Shown piece by piece: positions 1 to 7,500 of a stretch of DNA of 15,664 bases. Source of the DNA: QAMX01 sp003149835 (GTDB lineage Bacteria; Bacillota; Clostridia; Oscillospirales; QAMX01); contig CAUGMN010000060.1 in assembly GCA_959600635.1 (NCBI GenBank), positions 1 through 15,664 of the forward strand. Direction: 5' to 3'. Positions within the stretch are counted from its first letter, which is position 1, and each line of letters starts with the position of its first letter. The notes beneath the pieces were generated by a model that ran no database searches, was not told where the DNA came from, and saw only the letters and a list, made by a program, of their open reading frames with translations. Position numbers and translations under genes: made by a program.

Positions 1-9
1 CAACTCGTG

Positions 10-15
10 TAAAAT
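10..15 (+). promoter_or_regulatory. Possible -10 box for the MBL-mscL-patatin operon
   Basis: TAAAAT sits 36 bases before the first start codon of the operon, in an AT-rich stretch. The matching -35 box would lie outside the window, so this is only half a promoter. An AGAGG ribosome binding site follows at 38-42. Confidence 0.3.
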
Positions 16-51
16 ATAGGAAACGACACAAAAAGAAAGAGGTTATCTGTG

Positions 52-870
52 ATGAAACTTCAATATCTCGGTACGGCGGCCGCCGAGGGCTGGCCGGCCT
101 TATTCTGTGAATGCGAACACTGCTCGCGGGCGCGCGCCGCCGGCGGCAAAAATATTCGTACGCGCTCGCAGGCGCTCATTGACGACGCGCTCGCCATTGA
201 TTTTCCGGCCGATACCTATATGCACATCCTGCAAAACCGCCTCAACGCCGCGAAATGGACAGGCGTTATCATCACGCACGCCCATTCCGATCACTTCTAT
301 CCGTCGGATTTTGTCCTGCGGCGGCCGCCGTTCGGCCACGGCGCCGTTCCGCTGACGGTCTACTGCAACCGCATGGCCTCTTATATGGCGCAGAATATCG
401 CTATGCAGATGCAGCTGCGCGGCGCCGAGGTTGAGTTCCAGATTGTAGACGCCTTTGTCCCCTTTCGACACGGGCGCTATGAGATCACGCCGCTCCGCGC
501 CGACCACGACGAATCGCAGGACGCCTATACCTACCTGATCTCCGACGGAGAAAAAACGCTTCTCTACGCGCACGACACCGGCTATTTCCCCGACGCAACT
601 TGGGAATACCTGAAAGGCCGGCGTCTCGACTGCGTCAGTCTGGATTGCACCTACGGCGCCCTTCCGACGCACCGCGAGGGGCATATGTCGCTCGACGTCT
701 GCGCCGAGGTGGCCGAGCGCCTCGCCAAAGAGGGCTGCATCGGCTCGGCGGCGAGGCGGATTGTCAACCACTTTTCCCACAACGGGCTGCTCATCTATGA
801 CGAGCTGGTTCCGAAGGCCGCCGAATATGGCTTGGAAGTCTCCTATGACGGTATGGTCGTTGAAATCTGA
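52..870 (+). CDS. PhnP-like MBL-fold metallohydrolase
   Basis: Metallo-beta-lactamase-fold hydrolase of 272 residues, predicted cytoplasmic. The metal-binding HxHxDH motif is at residues 76-81 (HAHSDH), with further candidate ligands D151/H152, D175, H211, H240 and H243. Near the N-terminus, after the GTAAAEG turn, a CECxxCxxAR cluster (C19, C21, C24) matches the structural zinc site known from PhnP, the cyclic phosphodiesterase of phosphonate breakdown. No phosphonate genes are nearby, so the substrate is unknown and the PhnP resemblance should not be read as pathway membership. ATG at 52 is chosen over the overlapping GTG at 49 because AGAGG (38-42) gives a 9-nt spacing; the GTG would have 6 nt and cannot be excluded. 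First gene of a three-gene operon; mscL starts 15 nt downstream. Confidence 0.85.
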   Translation: MKLQYLGTAAAEGWPALFCECEHCSRARAAGGKNIRTRSQALIDDALAIDFPADTYMHILQNRLNAAKWTGVIITHAHSDHFYPSDFVLRRPPFGHGAVPLTVYCNRMASYMAQNIAMQMQLRGAEVEFQIVDAFVPFRHGRYEITPLRADHDESQDAYTYLISDGEKTLLYAHDTGYFPDATWEYLKGRRLDCVSLDCTYGALPTHREGHMSLDVCAEVAERLAKEGCIGSAARRIVNHFSHNGLLIYDELVPKAAEYGLEVSYDGMVVEI

Positions 871-885
871 CGGAGACGGCGCGAT

Positions 886-1425
886 ATGAAATCAAAAAAA
901 ACCAAAGAGCGGGTCACCGGCTTTTTCGCCGATTTCCGCCAGTTTATCAATAAGGGAAACGTTTTGGATATGGCTGTCGGCGTGATCATCGGCGGAGCGT
1001 TTTCCAAAATCGTTTCCAGCCTCGTAAACGACGTGATCATGCCCTTGCTCGGCCTGCTGACCGGTCAAGTCCGTTTTTCTGATTTGACATGGACGCTCAG
1101 AACCGCGGTAACCGCCGACGACGGCACGGTTCTATCCGAAGCGATCACGCTTGGGTACGGGCAGTTTCTGCAAAATGTGCTTGATTTTCTGCTCGTCTCC
1201 TCCTGTATTTTCTTTGCCGTGCGCATTTTTGCAAAGCTGCGCGCGATTCAGGAGCGTTTGGAGGCCGAGTGGAAGGAAAAACTCGACGAAAAGGAACCGG
1301 CCGCAGCCTCTCCCCCGGCAGAAGCTGCGCCTTCGGAGCCGCAGCTTTCCGCCGAAGCGCTTCTGTTGACTGAAATCCGCGACCTTTTAAAGCCGTCGCA
1401 CATAGCGGAGGATACCCATGAATGA
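886..1425 (+). CDS. mscL: Large-conductance mechanosensitive channel MscL
   Basis: MscL forms a homopentameric membrane pore that opens under high membrane tension and releases solutes during hypo-osmotic shock. The N-terminal amphipathic segment (FFADFRQFINKGNVLDMAVG, residues 13-32) and the first membrane helix (about 25-50, ending VNDVIMPLLG) are diagnostic. The extracellular loop covers about 60-90, and TM2 about 92-117. At 179 residues it is longer than the usual 130-150; the extra length is mainly a charged helix and a Pro/Ala-rich linker (about 120-155) before the conserved C-terminal bundle helix LLLTEIRDLL (160-169). GGAG at 873-876 gives a 9-nt spacing to the ATG. The stop codon overlaps the start of the patatin gene by 8 nt (ATGAATGA), so the two are likely translationally coupled. 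Confidence 0.96.
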   Translation: MKSKKTKERVTGFFADFRQFINKGNVLDMAVGVIIGGAFSKIVSSLVNDVIMPLLGLLTGQVRFSDLTWTLRTAVTADDGTVLSEAITLGYGQFLQNVLDFLLVSSCIFFAVRIFAKLRAIQERLEAEWKEKLDEKEPAAASPPAEAAPSEPQLSAEALLLTEIRDLLKPSHIAEDTHE

Positions 1426-2290
1426 CATTGGACTGATTTTAGAAGGCGGCGGAATGCGCGGCGTCTTTACAGCCGGCGTACTTGACTTTTTCCTCGACCA
1501 GGGGATTCATTTTTCCAAGTGTCTGGGCGTTTCGGCGGGCGCCTGTCATGCGTGCAGCTATCTCGCCGGCCAGCGCGGCCGCGCCTTTGCGATTTCCACG
1601 GACTATCTCGACGACCGGCGCTATTGCAGCCTGTACAGCCTGCTGACGACCGGCGATCTGTTCGGGGTCCAGCTTGCCTATCACGAGATCCCCGACCGGC
1701 TGTACCCAATCGACAACGCGGCGTTCCGGCGCAGCGGCGCGGCGTTTCAGGCGGTCGTCACCAACTGCGAAACCGGCAAGGCGGAATATCCCGTTATCCG
1801 CGACTTGAAGAAGGACATCGACTATGTCCGCGCTTCGAGTTCGCTGCCGCTGCTGGCCAATATCGTCACGCTCAACGGCCGCCCGTATCTGGACGGCGGG
1901 ATCGCCGATTCGATTCCGCTCCGCCGCTCCATCCGGCAGGGCTGCGTGAAAAACGTCGTCGTGCTCACGCAGCACCGCGCCTATCGAAAGCAGAAAAACA
2001 AGCTGCTGCCGCTGCTGAAAGTCAAATACCGCGCCTATCCGCAGCTGCTCCGCGCCGTTGAAACGAGGCATCTCCGATATAACCGGACGCTTTTGACGGT
2101 CGCCGCCGAAGAGCGCAGCGGCCGCGCCTTCGTGATCGCCCCGCCTCAGCCCTTGGGGCTCGGCCGGATTGAAAAGGACAGAGAAAAGCTAAAAGCGGCG
2201 TATCAGTCCGGCTACGACGAGGCGGCGCGCCGGTATACGGCGCTGAAAGCGTTTTTAGCCGCGTCTCCCGAATCGGAGTGCGGCGTTTGA
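1418..2290 (+). CDS. Patatin-like phospholipase (YjjU/RssA-type)
   Basis: Patatin-family serine hydrolase of 290 residues, expected to cleave acyl chains from phospholipids or other lipids with a Ser-Asp dyad. The oxyanion-hole motif GGGMRG is at residues 10-15, the nucleophile elbow GVSAG at 37-41 (S39), and the catalytic DGG at 159-161 (D159). No signal peptide is seen, so it is predicted to act in the cytoplasm or at the inner membrane face. The C-terminal third (about 190-285) is basic and helical, as in the YjjU-like subgroup. GGAGG at 1407-1411 lies 6 nt before the ATG, inside the end of mscL. It is the last gene of the operon, ahead of the hairpin terminator at 2396-2444. The actual substrate cannot be read from sequence. 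Confidence 0.9.
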   Translation: MNDIGLILEGGGMRGVFTAGVLDFFLDQGIHFSKCLGVSAGACHACSYLAGQRGRAFAISTDYLDDRRYCSLYSLLTTGDLFGVQLAYHEIPDRLYPIDNAAFRRSGAAFQAVVTNCETGKAEYPVIRDLKKDIDYVRASSSLPLLANIVTLNGRPYLDGGIADSIPLRRSIRQGCVKNVVVLTQHRAYRKQKNKLLPLLKVKYRAYPQLLRAVETRHLRYNRTLLTVAAEERSGRAFVIAPPQPLGLGRIEKDREKLKAAYQSGYDEAARRYTALKAFLAASPESECGV

Positions 2291-2395
2291 CTGACGGGCC
2301 GTTTTGAGGTTCAATCGGTCCGTAGAGTGTAACGGCAGCCGCATGAACAGAAAATCTCCTGTATTTCTTTTGAGCTTATTTTCCCTGTCAGTATC

Positions 2396-2444
2396 AATTT
2401 TCCCGCAGGCATTACGGTAACCGTATTGCCTGCGGGAAAATTTT
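2396..2444. terminator. Bidirectional hairpin terminator between convergent genes
   Basis: An almost perfect 23-bp inverted repeat is centred on 2419 (arms 2396-2418 and 2420-2442), with one T-T mismatch (2412/2426). The GC-rich part CCCGCAGGCA is flanked by AATTTT and AAAATTTT, so both strands end in a T-rich tract. It lies between the patatin gene (plus) and the SGNH hydrolase gene (minus) and probably ends both transcripts. The 105 bases before it (2291-2395) hold no gene that I can recognise, only a weak 8-bp hairpin near 2293-2323 without a T-run. Confidence 0.85.
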
Positions 2445-2458
2445 ATGATGCGAAACGT

Positions 2459-3100
2459 TTACAGCAATTGCTTGATCACTGCGTCGGCGACCAGCACATG
2501 ACCGTTAATCGAGGGGTGTACCGTGTCTCCGGAGTAGAGCTTTGCGTCGGCCGAAGCCAGTTTCGCGTTGAAAACGGCTTGCAGGTCGATAAAGCGCGCG
2601 CCCGCTTTTTCGGCGGCGGCCTTTGCCAGCGCCGCATATTCCAGCGCCATTTGATACATGGGCGCTTCATCCGGCTGCTTGACCATGAACGGCGAGAGAA
2701 CGACGACCTCGCGGGCTGAGGTTTTCAGCGCGGCGATGATTTTGTCCATGTTCGCCGCATACTCTTCCGCATCGATCTGTTTCATCTGCGGGTTGTCGAA
2801 ATGCCGCCACACGTCGTTAATGCCAATCAGGAGCGTCACGACGTCGGGTTTCAGGCGCAGGTGATCGCTCTCCATGCGGTCGAGAATGTCGCAGGTGCGG
2901 TTGCCGCTGATTCCCTTGTTGATGACCGTCAGCTCCAACTCGGGATACATGGCGTTGAGATACGCCTTGACCAGCATCGGATAGCCGCCGCCCATACCGT
3001 TGACGTTGTCGCGGCCTCCGTCGTCGAAATCGCGCGAACGGCCGCAGTCGGTCACGCTGTCGCCGGTCAGAATTAGTACGTCGCCTTTTTGCAGAATCAT
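2459..3100 (-). CDS. SGNH/GDSL-family esterase
   Basis: SGNH-hydrolase of 213 residues. Block I TGDSVTD carries the nucleophile S15; block II NKGISGNR (about 61-68) supplies the oxyanion glycine; block III GIND holds N95; block V DTVHP supplies D192 and H195. All four SGNH blocks are therefore present. There is no signal peptide, so an intracellular esterase or carbohydrate deacetylase is likely, with unknown substrate. The open frame runs further upstream into the intergenic space and the ileS end, but the start MILQKGDV is chosen because the GDS block normally sits 10-15 residues in, and an AAAAGGATGG ribosome binding region lies just upstream (3109-3118). In-frame GTG 3109 and ATG 3112 overlap that site and are less likely. 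It lies 74 nt behind ileS with no clear terminator between, so read-through from ileS is plausible. Confidence 0.87.
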   Translation of the reverse strand: MILQKGDVLILTGDSVTDCGRSRDFDDGGRDNVNGMGGGYPMLVKAYLNAMYPELELTVINKGISGNRTCDILDRMESDHLRLKPDVVTLLIGINDVWRHFDNPQMKQIDAEEYAANMDKIIAALKTSAREVVVLSPFMVKQPDEAPMYQMALEYAALAKAAAEKAGARFIDLQAVFNAKLASADAKLYSGDTVHPSINGHVLVADAVIKQLL

Positions 3101-3174
3101 ATCCGTCACCATCCTTTTTATATTTCTGTGGGCTCCCCCACGGAATTTCCCCGTATTTTCCGCTCGGTATCGGG

Positions 3175-6100
3175 CTACGCCTTTTGCACGCCCAGCACGG
3201 CGCTCTCGCCGTTGATATTCCATTCCTTCACATAGCCGGCCGGCTCTGTAAAGGACACCGACAGCGCCAGCACGTCGCCGGCAATGGCTGCGGCGTTCGC
3301 TTCGACGATGCGCTCCAGCTTTTCCCCGCTCTGACAGGTGACATGGATCCGATCCGTGACGGCAAAGCCCGCGTCCTTGCGCATGGTTTGCAGCTTATTG
3401 ATGACCTCGCGGACAAAGCCCTCCTCAACCAATGTCTCGTTCAGGGTGACGTCGAGCGCGACCGTCAGCTCTTTATCGCTCTCGGCTACAAAGCCCTCGG
3501 CCTTCTTCGTCTCAATCAGCAGATCCTCTTCCAAAAGCTCGACCACTTCTCCCGAGAGCGGCAGTTTGAGACAGCCGTTTTCTTTCAGCTCCCGCATCAG
3601 CGCGCCGCCGTCGGCGTTGAGCAGCGTTTCCTTGATCGCCGGCACCAGCTTGCCGAATTTCTTTCCGCAGGTTTTGAGCTGGGGTTTGAACAGGTAGGAC
3701 ACGAAACGGTCGGCGTCCTCGGTGAAGCTGACGGCTTTTACGTTCAGCTCATCGGCGACCAGCGCGGCAAAATCCGGCGGGAGCGTTTCCTGCGCGCCGT
3801 TTTTCACGTACAGCGCGCTGAGCGGCTGGCGGTTTTTGATCGCCGACGCGGCGCGGCAGGCGCGGCCAAGTACGACGACGCGCAGCGTGAGGTCCATGTT
3901 TCTTTCCAGTTCCGCGTCGATCAGATCTTCGTCGCAGACCGGGAAATCGCAGAGATGCACGCTGATCGGCGCATTTTCATCGGCGCTGCGGACGAGATTC
4001 TGATAAATTTCTTCCGATATAAACGGCACAAACGGCGCGATGACCTTTGACAGCGTCACGAGCACGGTATACAGCGTCATAAACGCCGCTTCCTTGTCCT
4101 CGCTCGCGCCGGAAATCCAGTAGCGCTCGCGGCCGCGGCGGACATACCAGTTGGAGAGCTCGTCGGTAAACGCGGCGATGGCCCGCGCCGACTCGGTGAT
4201 CTTATAATCAGCCAGAAGTTCATCGACGCTGCGCACCAGCGTGTTCAGACGCGAGAGAATCCACTTGTCCATGACCGTCAGAGCACAGTCCGCCGGAGTG
4301 CGCCCGTTGGGCGCAAAGCCGTCGATGTTGGCGTAGAGAACGAAGAAATAATAGGTGTTCCAGAGCGTCCCCATAAACTTGCGCTGGCTTTCGCTGACAG
4401 CCTCTTCATAGAAGCGGCTGGGCAGCCACGGAGCCGAAGCGGAGTAAAAATACCAGCGGACAGCGTCGGCGCCCTGCTTGTTCAGCACCGTCCACGGATC
4501 GACGACGTTGCCGCGGTGCTTCGACATCTTGTATCCGTCTTTGTCGCAGACATGGCCGAGCACAATGCAGTTTTTAAACGGCGCTTTGTCGAAGAGCAGC
4601 GTCGAGATGGCGAGCAGCGTATAGAACCAGCCGCGCGTCTGATCGACGGCCTCGCTGATGAAATCGGCCGGGAAATTCTGCTCAAAGCGCTCTTTGTTTT
4701 CAAACGGATAGTGCCACTGAGCAAAGGGCATGGAACCGGAGTCAAACCAGCAGTCGATGACCTCCGGCGTACGCCGCATCTCGCCGCCGCATTTTTCGCA
4801 GGTCAGCGTGATCCGGTCGACATACGGCTTATGCAGCTCAATATCGTCCGGCACGTCCTTGCCGAGGCGTTTCAGCTCCTCGATGCTGCCGACGACGTGG
4901 AAATGCCCGCAGGAGCAGACCCAGACCGGCAGCGGCGTACCCCAGTAGCGCGAGCGGCTCAGCCCCCAGTCGACGACGTTTTCGAGGAAATTGCCCATGC
5001 GGCCGTCGCGGATGCTCTCGGGAATCCAGTTGACGGAGTTGTTGTTTTTGATGAGCCGGTCCTTGACTGCGGTCATGCGGATGAACCAGGTGTCGAGCGC
5101 GTAATACAGCAGCGGCGTGTCGCATCGCCAGCAGAACGGATAGGAATGCTCGAACGCCACGGCTTTGTACAGCAGGCCGCGCTCTTTGAGGTCGGCGATG
5201 ATCGCCTTGTCCCCGTCCTTGCAGAAGGTGCCGGCCCACGGCGTCACCTCGGGCGTAAAGCGGCCCCGGCCGTCGACGAGCTGCACAAACGGCAGGTCGT
5301 TCTCGCGGCCGACGCGCGCGTCGTCTTCACCGAAGGCCGGCGCGATATGGACAATGCCCGCGCCGTCCGTCAGCGTGACGAAATCGCCGGCGACGACGTA
5401 GTATGCCGGCTTTTCCGGCTTGGCAAAATCGAAGAGCGGGACATAGCGGAGGCCGAGCAGCTCGCTGCCGCGGAAACGGGCGACGACGCTGTGCTCCTCG
5501 GAGATCACGCTCTCGGCGAGCGCCTCGGCCATGATCAGCGTTTCGCCGCCAACCTGTACCTCCACATAGGCCTCCGCCGCGTTGACGGCGAGAGCGACGT
5601 TGGACGGCAGAGTCCAAGGCGTCGTCGTCCAGGCGAGGAAATAGCGGTTTTCGCTGTCGGCGAGCCGGAATTTGACGAAGACGGAGGTCTCCTTGACGTC
5701 CTTATACCCCTGCGCAACCTCATGGCTGGACAGCGCCGTCCCGCAGCGCGGGCAATACGGGACGATCTTGTGGCCCTTGTAGAGCAGCCCCTGATCGGCA
5801 ATCTTTTTAATCGCCCACCAGACGGATTCAATATAGGAGTTGTGATAGGTGACATACGGGTGATCCATGTCGCACCAGTAGGCCACCGCGTCGCTCATCT
5901 CGCGCCATTCGGAGGTGTATTTCCAGACCGATTCCTTGCACTTTTCGTTGAACGGCTCGATTCCATAGCGCTCGACGTCCTGTTTGCCGTCGAGCTTCAA
6001 AAGCTTTTCGACCTCCAATTCGACAGGCAGACCGTGCGTGTCCCAGCCGGCCTTGCGCAGCACGTGGCAGCCCTTCATCGTCTTGTAGCGCGGGATGATA

Positions 6101-6297
6101 TCCTTGATCGCGCGGGTCAGAATGTGGCCGATATGGGGCTTGCCGTTGGCCGTCGGCGGGCCGTCGTAAAAGGTAAAGTTTTCGCCCTCGGCGCGGTTTT
6201 CAATGCTGCGCTCAAAAATATGGTTTTCCTTCCAGAACTCGTTCATTTGCCGTTCTCTGGCAACGAAATCCAAGTTGTTTGATACGTCTTTGTACAT
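3175..6297 (-). CDS. ileS: Isoleucyl-tRNA synthetase (long, eukaryote-like type)
   Basis: Class I aminoacyl-tRNA synthetase of 1040 residues that charges tRNA-Ile in the cytoplasm. The ATP-binding HIGH motif is exact (HIGH, residues 55-58) and the second signature is KMSKH (590-594) instead of the common KMSKS. The CP1 editing domain is marked by WTTTPWTLPSNVA, and zinc-type CPRCG and CEKCG knuckles are present, followed by the family segment VDQTRGWFYTLL. Length, the KMSKH variant and the C-terminal region resemble the IleS2 (eukaryote-like) branch, known in some bacteria for low mupirocin sensitivity; the resistance itself is only inferred. The frame is open further upstream through the T-box leader, but the start MYKDVSNN at 6297 is chosen: it is preceded by AAGGAG (12 nt spacing) and lies just after the riboswitch terminator. 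Expression is controlled by the T-box at 6334-6615. Confidence 0.97.
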   Translation of the reverse strand: MYKDVSNNLDFVARERQMNEFWKENHIFERSIENRAEGENFTFYDGPPTANGKPHIGHILTRAIKDIIPRYKTMKGCHVLRKAGWDTHGLPVELEVEKLLKLDGKQDVERYGIEPFNEKCKESVWKYTSEWREMSDAVAYWCDMDHPYVTYHNSYIESVWWAIKKIADQGLLYKGHKIVPYCPRCGTALSSHEVAQGYKDVKETSVFVKFRLADSENRYFLAWTTTPWTLPSNVALAVNAAEAYVEVQVGGETLIMAEALAESVISEEHSVVARFRGSELLGLRYVPLFDFAKPEKPAYYVVAGDFVTLTDGAGIVHIAPAFGEDDARVGRENDLPFVQLVDGRGRFTPEVTPWAGTFCKDGDKAIIADLKERGLLYKAVAFEHSYPFCWRCDTPLLYYALDTWFIRMTAVKDRLIKNNNSVNWIPESIRDGRMGNFLENVVDWGLSRSRYWGTPLPVWVCSCGHFHVVGSIEELKRLGKDVPDDIELHKPYVDRITLTCEKCGGEMRRTPEVIDCWFDSGSMPFAQWHYPFENKERFEQNFPADFISEAVDQTRGWFYTLLAISTLLFDKAPFKNCIVLGHVCDKDGYKMSKHRGNVVDPWTVLNKQGADAVRWYFYSASAPWLPSRFYEEAVSESQRKFMGTLWNTYYFFVLYANIDGFAPNGRTPADCALTVMDKWILSRLNTLVRSVDELLADYKITESARAIAAFTDELSNWYVRRGRERYWISGASEDKEAAFMTLYTVLVTLSKVIAPFVPFISEEIYQNLVRSADENAPISVHLCDFPVCDEDLIDAELERNMDLTLRVVVLGRACRAASAIKNRQPLSALYVKNGAQETLPPDFAALVADELNVKAVSFTEDADRFVSYLFKPQLKTCGKKFGKLVPAIKETLLNADGGALMRELKENGCLKLPLSGEVVELLEEDLLIETKKAEGFVAESDKELTVALDVTLNETLVEEGFVREVINKLQTMRKDAGFAVTDRIHVTCQSGEKLERIVEANAAAIAGDVLALSVSFTEPAGYVKEWNINGESAVLGVQKA

Positions 6298-6333
6298 CTC
6301 TCGTGTTTTCTCCTTCCAAGTCTCGTTTTCGCG

Positions 6334-6370
6334 CAAAAAAAGAACTCCGTCCCTCTGACAAGGGACGGAG
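6334..6370 (-). terminator. T-box regulatory terminator
   Basis: A perfect 10-bp stem (CTCCGTCCCT / AGGGACGGAG, 6345-6354 with 6361-6370) with a 6-nt loop is followed on the minus strand by TTC and a run of seven T (6335-6341). The competing antiterminator uses the T-box sequence just upstream. Confidence 0.93.
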
Positions 6371-6615
6371 AATCGTCTCCGCGGTACCACCCAAATTGAC
6401 GCCGAACGGCGTCCGCTCATCCCGCGCGACCGGTTTCCCGATACGCGGCTGCCATGATAACGGCGGCGAACCCGTCTCCGCTTAGTCGAGGAATCCTCTT
6501 TCGGCAAAGCTGCTGGCGGGTGATAACAAACGCTTTCCGGCGCGCCGCCTTTCAGCATACGGCGGCTCTCTGAGGCGCGGAAACAGCGGCGTCCTGTCCC
6601 GTTCAACGCATTTCA
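6334..6615 (-). promoter_or_regulatory. T-box riboswitch, isoleucine-specific, upstream of ileS
   Basis: The leader RNA binds uncharged tRNA-Ile and then forms an antiterminator so that ileS is transcribed. The hallmark TGGGTGGTACCGCGG T-box is at 6379-6393 on the minus strand. Stem I carries the AGAGAG (AG-bulge) element near 6566-6572 with its distal loop arm at about 6541-6565. A candidate specifier ATC (Ile codon) followed by the expected A is at 6522-6524. Downstream, TTTGCCGAAAGAGG and AAGCGGAGACGGG segments fit the usual linker and Stem II/III elements. The leader ends in an intrinsic terminator (6334-6370). Family and Ile identity are seen in sequence; pairing details are by eye. Confidence 0.95.
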
Positions 6616-6628
6616 TGATCTTGTTGAT

Positions 6629-6657
6629 ATTATATTCCCTTTTCTTTCTTTTGTCAA
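6629..6657 (-). promoter_or_regulatory. Consensus sigma-A promoter for ileS
   Basis: On the minus strand TTGACA (6652-6657) and TATAAT (6629-6634) are separated by exactly 17 bp, so both hexamers match the consensus fully. Transcription should start near 6622, which leaves a leader of about 325 nt that contains the T-box. Confidence 0.93.
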
Positions 6658-6701
6658 GCATTTACGCCCAAACCGTTCCAGTTTATCGTCCTCAAACGGC
6701 G

Positions 6702-6731
6702 TTTGCATTCGCGGCGGCGCAGTGGTATAAT
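6702..6731 (+). promoter_or_regulatory. Extended -10 promoter for the ywlG-family gene
   Basis: TTTGCA (6702-6707) and TATAAT (6726-6731) are 18 bp apart, with TGG just before the -10 hexamer giving an extended -10 element. It is back-to-back with the ileS promoter; the two -35 boxes are only 44 bp apart. Confidence 0.82.
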
Positions 6732-6763
6732 ATATGTATCTTGAAAAATAACAGGTGATGCGT

Positions 6764-7321
6764 ATGTTTGACGATATTCGTTTGCAGGCCGCTGCGGCGG
6801 TCAGGGAAATATTAAAGGCGGCCCGGCTTTCCTCGGGCGATCTTTTCGTTGTCGGCTGCTCGTCGAGCGAGGTCTGCGGCGGAAAAATCGGAAAGCAATC
6901 CTCTCCCGAAGCTGCGCAGGCCATTTTAGACGGGATTTATCCCCTGCTGAAAGAAAACGGCGTCTACCTCGCGGCACAGTGCTGCGAACATCTCAACCGC
7001 GCCGTCATCCTTGAAGCGGCCGCCGCCGCCCTGTACCGGCTGCCCCCCGTCAACGCCGTACCGCAGCCCAAGGCGGGCGGCTCTTTCGCAACCGCCGCTT
7101 ACAAGGCGTTTGACGCGCCGGTAGCGGTTGAATCGCTCTGTCAAAGCGCCGCTGCCGGCATCGACATCGGCGGCACGCTGATCGGAATGCATCTGCGCCC
7201 GGTCGCCGTGCCGCTTCGGATCTCGGTTGACCGCATCGGTGAAGCGCACATCGTCTGCGCGCGCACAAGACCGAAATTTGTCGGCGGCTCGCGCGCTGTA
7301 TACGACGAGCGGCTGCTGTAA
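6764..7321 (+). CDS. ywlG: YwlG / TIGR01440 family protein (UPF0340, DUF436)
   Basis: Conserved Firmicute protein of 185 residues, function not established. The family-defining segments are all present: GCSSSEVCGGKIGKQSS near residues 32-48, the cysteine-containing QCCEHLNRA near 73-81, and the glycine-rich GIDIGGTLIGMHLRPVAVPLR near 134-154. It has no signal peptide and no clear membrane segment. The start at 6764 (MFDDIRLQ) is chosen because AGG at 6753-6755 gives an 8-nt spacing; GTG 6755 and ATG 6758 overlap that site. The gene stands alone between its own promoter and terminator, so neighbours give no hint of its role. In other Firmicutes the family is often found near glyA/upp-type genes, which are not in this window. 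Confidence 0.92.
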   Translation: MFDDIRLQAAAAVREILKAARLSSGDLFVVGCSSSEVCGGKIGKQSSPEAAQAILDGIYPLLKENGVYLAAQCCEHLNRAVILEAAAAALYRLPPVNAVPQPKAGGSFATAAYKAFDAPVAVESLCQSAAAGIDIGGTLIGMHLRPVAVPLRISVDRIGEAHIVCARTRPKFVGGSRAVYDERLL

Positions 7322-7345
7322 AGCTCCCCTCCTATCCGTTTCGTT

Positions 7346-7382
7346 AAGCGGCCGGTATCAATACCGGCCGCTTGGTTTTTTT
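7346..7382 (+). terminator. Strong intrinsic terminator of the ywlG-family gene
   Basis: Perfect 13-bp inverted repeat (arms 7346-7358 and 7361-7373, stem core GCGGCCGGTAT), followed by GG and a run of seven T (7376-7382). It lies 25 nt after the stop codon. Confidence 0.95.
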
Positions 7383-7386
7383 ATCC

Positions 7387-7424
7387 GGCGGCGACACGCC
7401 GCCTATGGCCGGGAGCGTCCGGCC
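7387..7424. repeat. Two adjacent GC hairpins after bioY
   Basis: GGCGGCG-ACA-CGCCGCC (7387-7403) and GGCCGG-GAGCGT-CCGGCC (7407-7424) are two small perfect hairpins side by side in the convergent gap between the ywlG-family gene and bioY. On the minus strand, where they follow bioY by about 76 nt, no T-run comes after them, so they are not standard terminators. They may stabilise or end the birA-bioY RNA, or be incidental in GC-rich DNA. The remainder of 7425-7500 shows nothing I recognise. Confidence 0.45.
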
Positions 7425-7500
7425 CTTCGCACCGCCGCAAAAGCCGCGAGAGACTGCTATCCTTCTCTTCAAAATGCCCGTAGACTTGCGAACAGGCCGC

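Noticed and set aside
3121..3170. Small hairpin GTGGG-GGAG-CCCAC between ileS and the SGNH gene
   Set aside because: Only 5 bp and no T-run on the minus strand; not a convincing terminator.
3101..3223. N-terminal extension of the SGNH hydrolase
   Set aside because: It would overlap the ileS end and put about 40 unrelated basic residues before the GDS block.
4516..6282. Long plus-strand open frame (588 residues) opposite ileS
   Set aside because: It mirrors ileS codons, has no recognisable domain and no ribosome binding site or promoter; high-GC antisense frames of this kind are common.
6298..6606. N-terminal extension of IleRS
   Set aside because: The extension would be translated T-box leader; family start, ribosome binding site and terminator all favour 6297.
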